Shown: one piece after another, positions 13,072 to 14,137 of the stretch
Layout of the letters: each line of letters begins with the position of its first letter
Numbering within the stretch: the stretch's first letter is position 1
Origin: Stagnihabitans sp043738565
GTDB taxonomy: Bacteria; Pseudomonadota; Alphaproteobacteria; Rhodobacterales; Rhodobacteraceae
Assembly (NCBI GenBank): GCA_043738565.1
Contig: JAYUGA010000143.1
Location: 1-14,137 of the forward strand
DNA: 14,137 nt
Reading direction: 5' to 3'
The notes under the pieces: generated by a model
The model's input: only the letters and a program-made list of their open reading frames with translations
Databases searched by the model: none
Told to the model about the DNA's origin: nothing
Program-made: the position numbers and the translations under genes

Positions 13072-14137
13072 ATGCCCGATCCCTATGCCACCCGCCGCAA
13101 GATCGACCCAAGCCGCGGAGCGACGCTCGGCGACGGCACTCCCAACGACAGTGACCGCGTCGAAATCGGCCCGACCCAGCTTGCCTTCCGCGAGTGGGAG
13201 GCAGCCGACCTCACCCTGCCCAACCTTGACAAAATGCGCGAATACCGCTGGCAACGCCTGACTCAGGCGCTGGTGGACCGCGACTATGGCGCCTTGCTGA
13301 TGTTCGACCCGCTCAACATCCGCTACGCCACCGACACCACCAACATGCAGCTGTGGAACTCGCACAACCCGTTTCGCGCCTGCCTGCTGTGCGCCGACGG
13401 CCACATGGTGATGTGGGAATATAAGAACTCGCCCTTCCTCGTCACCTTCAACCCCTTGGTCGCCGAACTGCGCACCGGCGCCTCCTTCTTCTACTCGGTC
13501 ACCGGCGACACCTCCGCCCGGGACGCCCGCAGCTTCGCCGCCCAGATCACCGAAGTCATGCGGGCCCATGCCGGCAGCAATCGCCGCCTCGCCGTGGATA
13601 AAATCATGATCCACGGCCTGCGCGCCCTTGAAGCCGCCGGTTTTGACATCATGGAGGGTGAAGAAGTCACCGAACGCACCCGCGCCATCAAAGGCCGCGA
13701 GGACATCGCCGCCATGCGCTGCGCCCACCACGCCTGCGAAGCCGCAATTGCCGAGATGGAACACTTTGCCCGCCAGAATGTCGCGCACGGAAACATCAGC
13801 GAGGACGCCATCTGGGCCGAACTGCACGCCGGCAACATCCGCCGTGGCGGCGAATGGATCGAAACCCGCCTGCTCGCCTCGGGCCCCCGCACCAACCCGT
13901 GGTTTCAGGAATGCGGCCCCCGCCTCGTGCAGCCGAACGAAATCGTCGCCTTCGACACCGATCTTATCGGCTGTTACGGCATCTGCATCGACATCTCCCG
14001 CACCTGGTGGATCGGCGACCGCAAACCGCGCCCCGCCATGATCGCCGCCATGCAGCACGCCCGCGACCACATCGCCGATCACCAAAGCCGCCTGAAGCCC
14101 GGCGTTTCGATCCGCGATCTGGTCCACCACGGCCACC
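13072..14137 (+). CDS. dddP: DMSP lyase DddP (M24 metallopeptidase fold), 3' end outside window
   Basis: The frame is open from ATG 13072 (AAGGAG at 13060-13065) to the window edge, giving 355 residues of a family of about 445. The sequence is unmistakable DddP: RKIDPSRGATLGDGTPND at the N-terminus, FDPLNIRYATDTTNMQLWN, VDKIMIHGLRALEAAGF, then GGEWIETRLLASGPRTNPW and FQECGPR. In the C-terminal pita-bread domain the metal-binding Asp residues fall at 295 and 297 (FDTDLIG) and 307 (IDISRTWW), the same numbers reported for Ruegeria DddP, so spacing is fully conserved. The later ligands (His371, Glu406, Glu421 in that enzyme) lie outside the window. DddP cleaves dimethylsulfoniopropionate to dimethyl sulfide and acrylate in the cytoplasm. 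It is divergent from the DUF3445 relic; no dmd, acu or other ddd gene is in view. Confidence 0.93.
   Translation, partial: MPDPYATRRKIDPSRGATLGDGTPNDSDRVEIGPTQLAFREWEAADLTLPNLDKMREYRWQRLTQALVDRDYGALLMFDPLNIRYATDTTNMQLWNSHNPFRACLLCADGHMVMWEYKNSPFLVTFNPLVAELRTGASFFYSVTGDTSARDARSFAAQITEVMRAHAGSNRRLAVDKIMIHGLRALEAAGFDIMEGEEVTERTRAIKGREDIAAMRCAHHACEAAIAEMEHFARQNVAHGNISEDAIWAELHAGNIRRGGEWIETRLLASGPRTNPWFQECGPRLVQPNEIVAFDTDLIGCYGICIDISRTWWIGDRKPRPAMIAAMQHARDHIADHQSRLKPGVSIRDLVHHGH

Noticed and set aside
13036..14136. Open frame of 366 codons on the minus strand at the right edge
   Set aside because: It is the shadow of dddP, which matches its family from start to edge on the plus strand.
1..14137. 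CRISPR arrays, insertion sequences, integrase or phage genes
   Set aside because: No spaced direct repeats, transposase-like sequence or terminal inverted repeats were seen on either strand.

Overview
The window reads as chromosomal DNA of an alphaproteobacterium in the order Rhodobacterales, probably the marine Roseobacter group. The reasons are the high GC with strong codon bias, the glnB-glnA pair, an rpsF-rpsR-rplI operon with an RGG-like tail on bS6, and at the right edge a near-textbook dddP (DMSP lyase), an enzyme typical of roseobacters. The species cannot be named from the sequence alone.

Layout. 1-1338: ribosomal protein operon rpsF (5' end outside the window), rpsR, rplI, closed by a strong GNRA-loop terminator. 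1341-3602, minus strand: tRNA-Leu(UAG), then trigger factor (tig) only 24 nt after the tRNA, then a predicted PD-(D/E)XK nuclease-fold protein. 3825-4295: a small Hint-domain protein. 4323-5930, minus: bifunctional NAD(P)H-hydrate epimerase/dehydratase (nnr). 6104-7954: glnB (PII) and glnA (glutamine synthetase), with a REP-like palindrome between them and a UUCG terminator behind them.

8000-9660 is a patch of decayed genes. It holds a SnoaL-like/ester-cyclase pseudogene (lost start codon plus frameshift), an HD-domain/LuxR-type regulator whose middle has been deleted so that the start of the HD domain joins the last residues of the HTH domain, and a 66-nt relic of a second glutamine synthetase. 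None of the three can make its full-length product.

9681-14137 is an accessory-looking stretch: a secreted trypsin-like protease (minus), divergent from an unrecognised protein with one C-terminal membrane segment; a second unrecognised membrane-associated protein; a frameshifted, truncated N-terminal relic of a DUF3445 (heme-dependent oxidative N-demethylase-like) gene; and dddP running off the right edge.

How it fits together. The left half is housekeeping: translation, co-translational folding, repair of damaged NAD(P)H, and nitrogen assimilation with its PII sensor. The right half carries marine osmolyte metabolism (DMSP cleavage to DMS plus acrylate) and traces of gene loss. I found no CRISPR array, complete insertion sequence, phage or integrase. 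The most notable material is the set of gene relics, the glnB-glnA palindrome and dddP, rather than a new multi-gene system.
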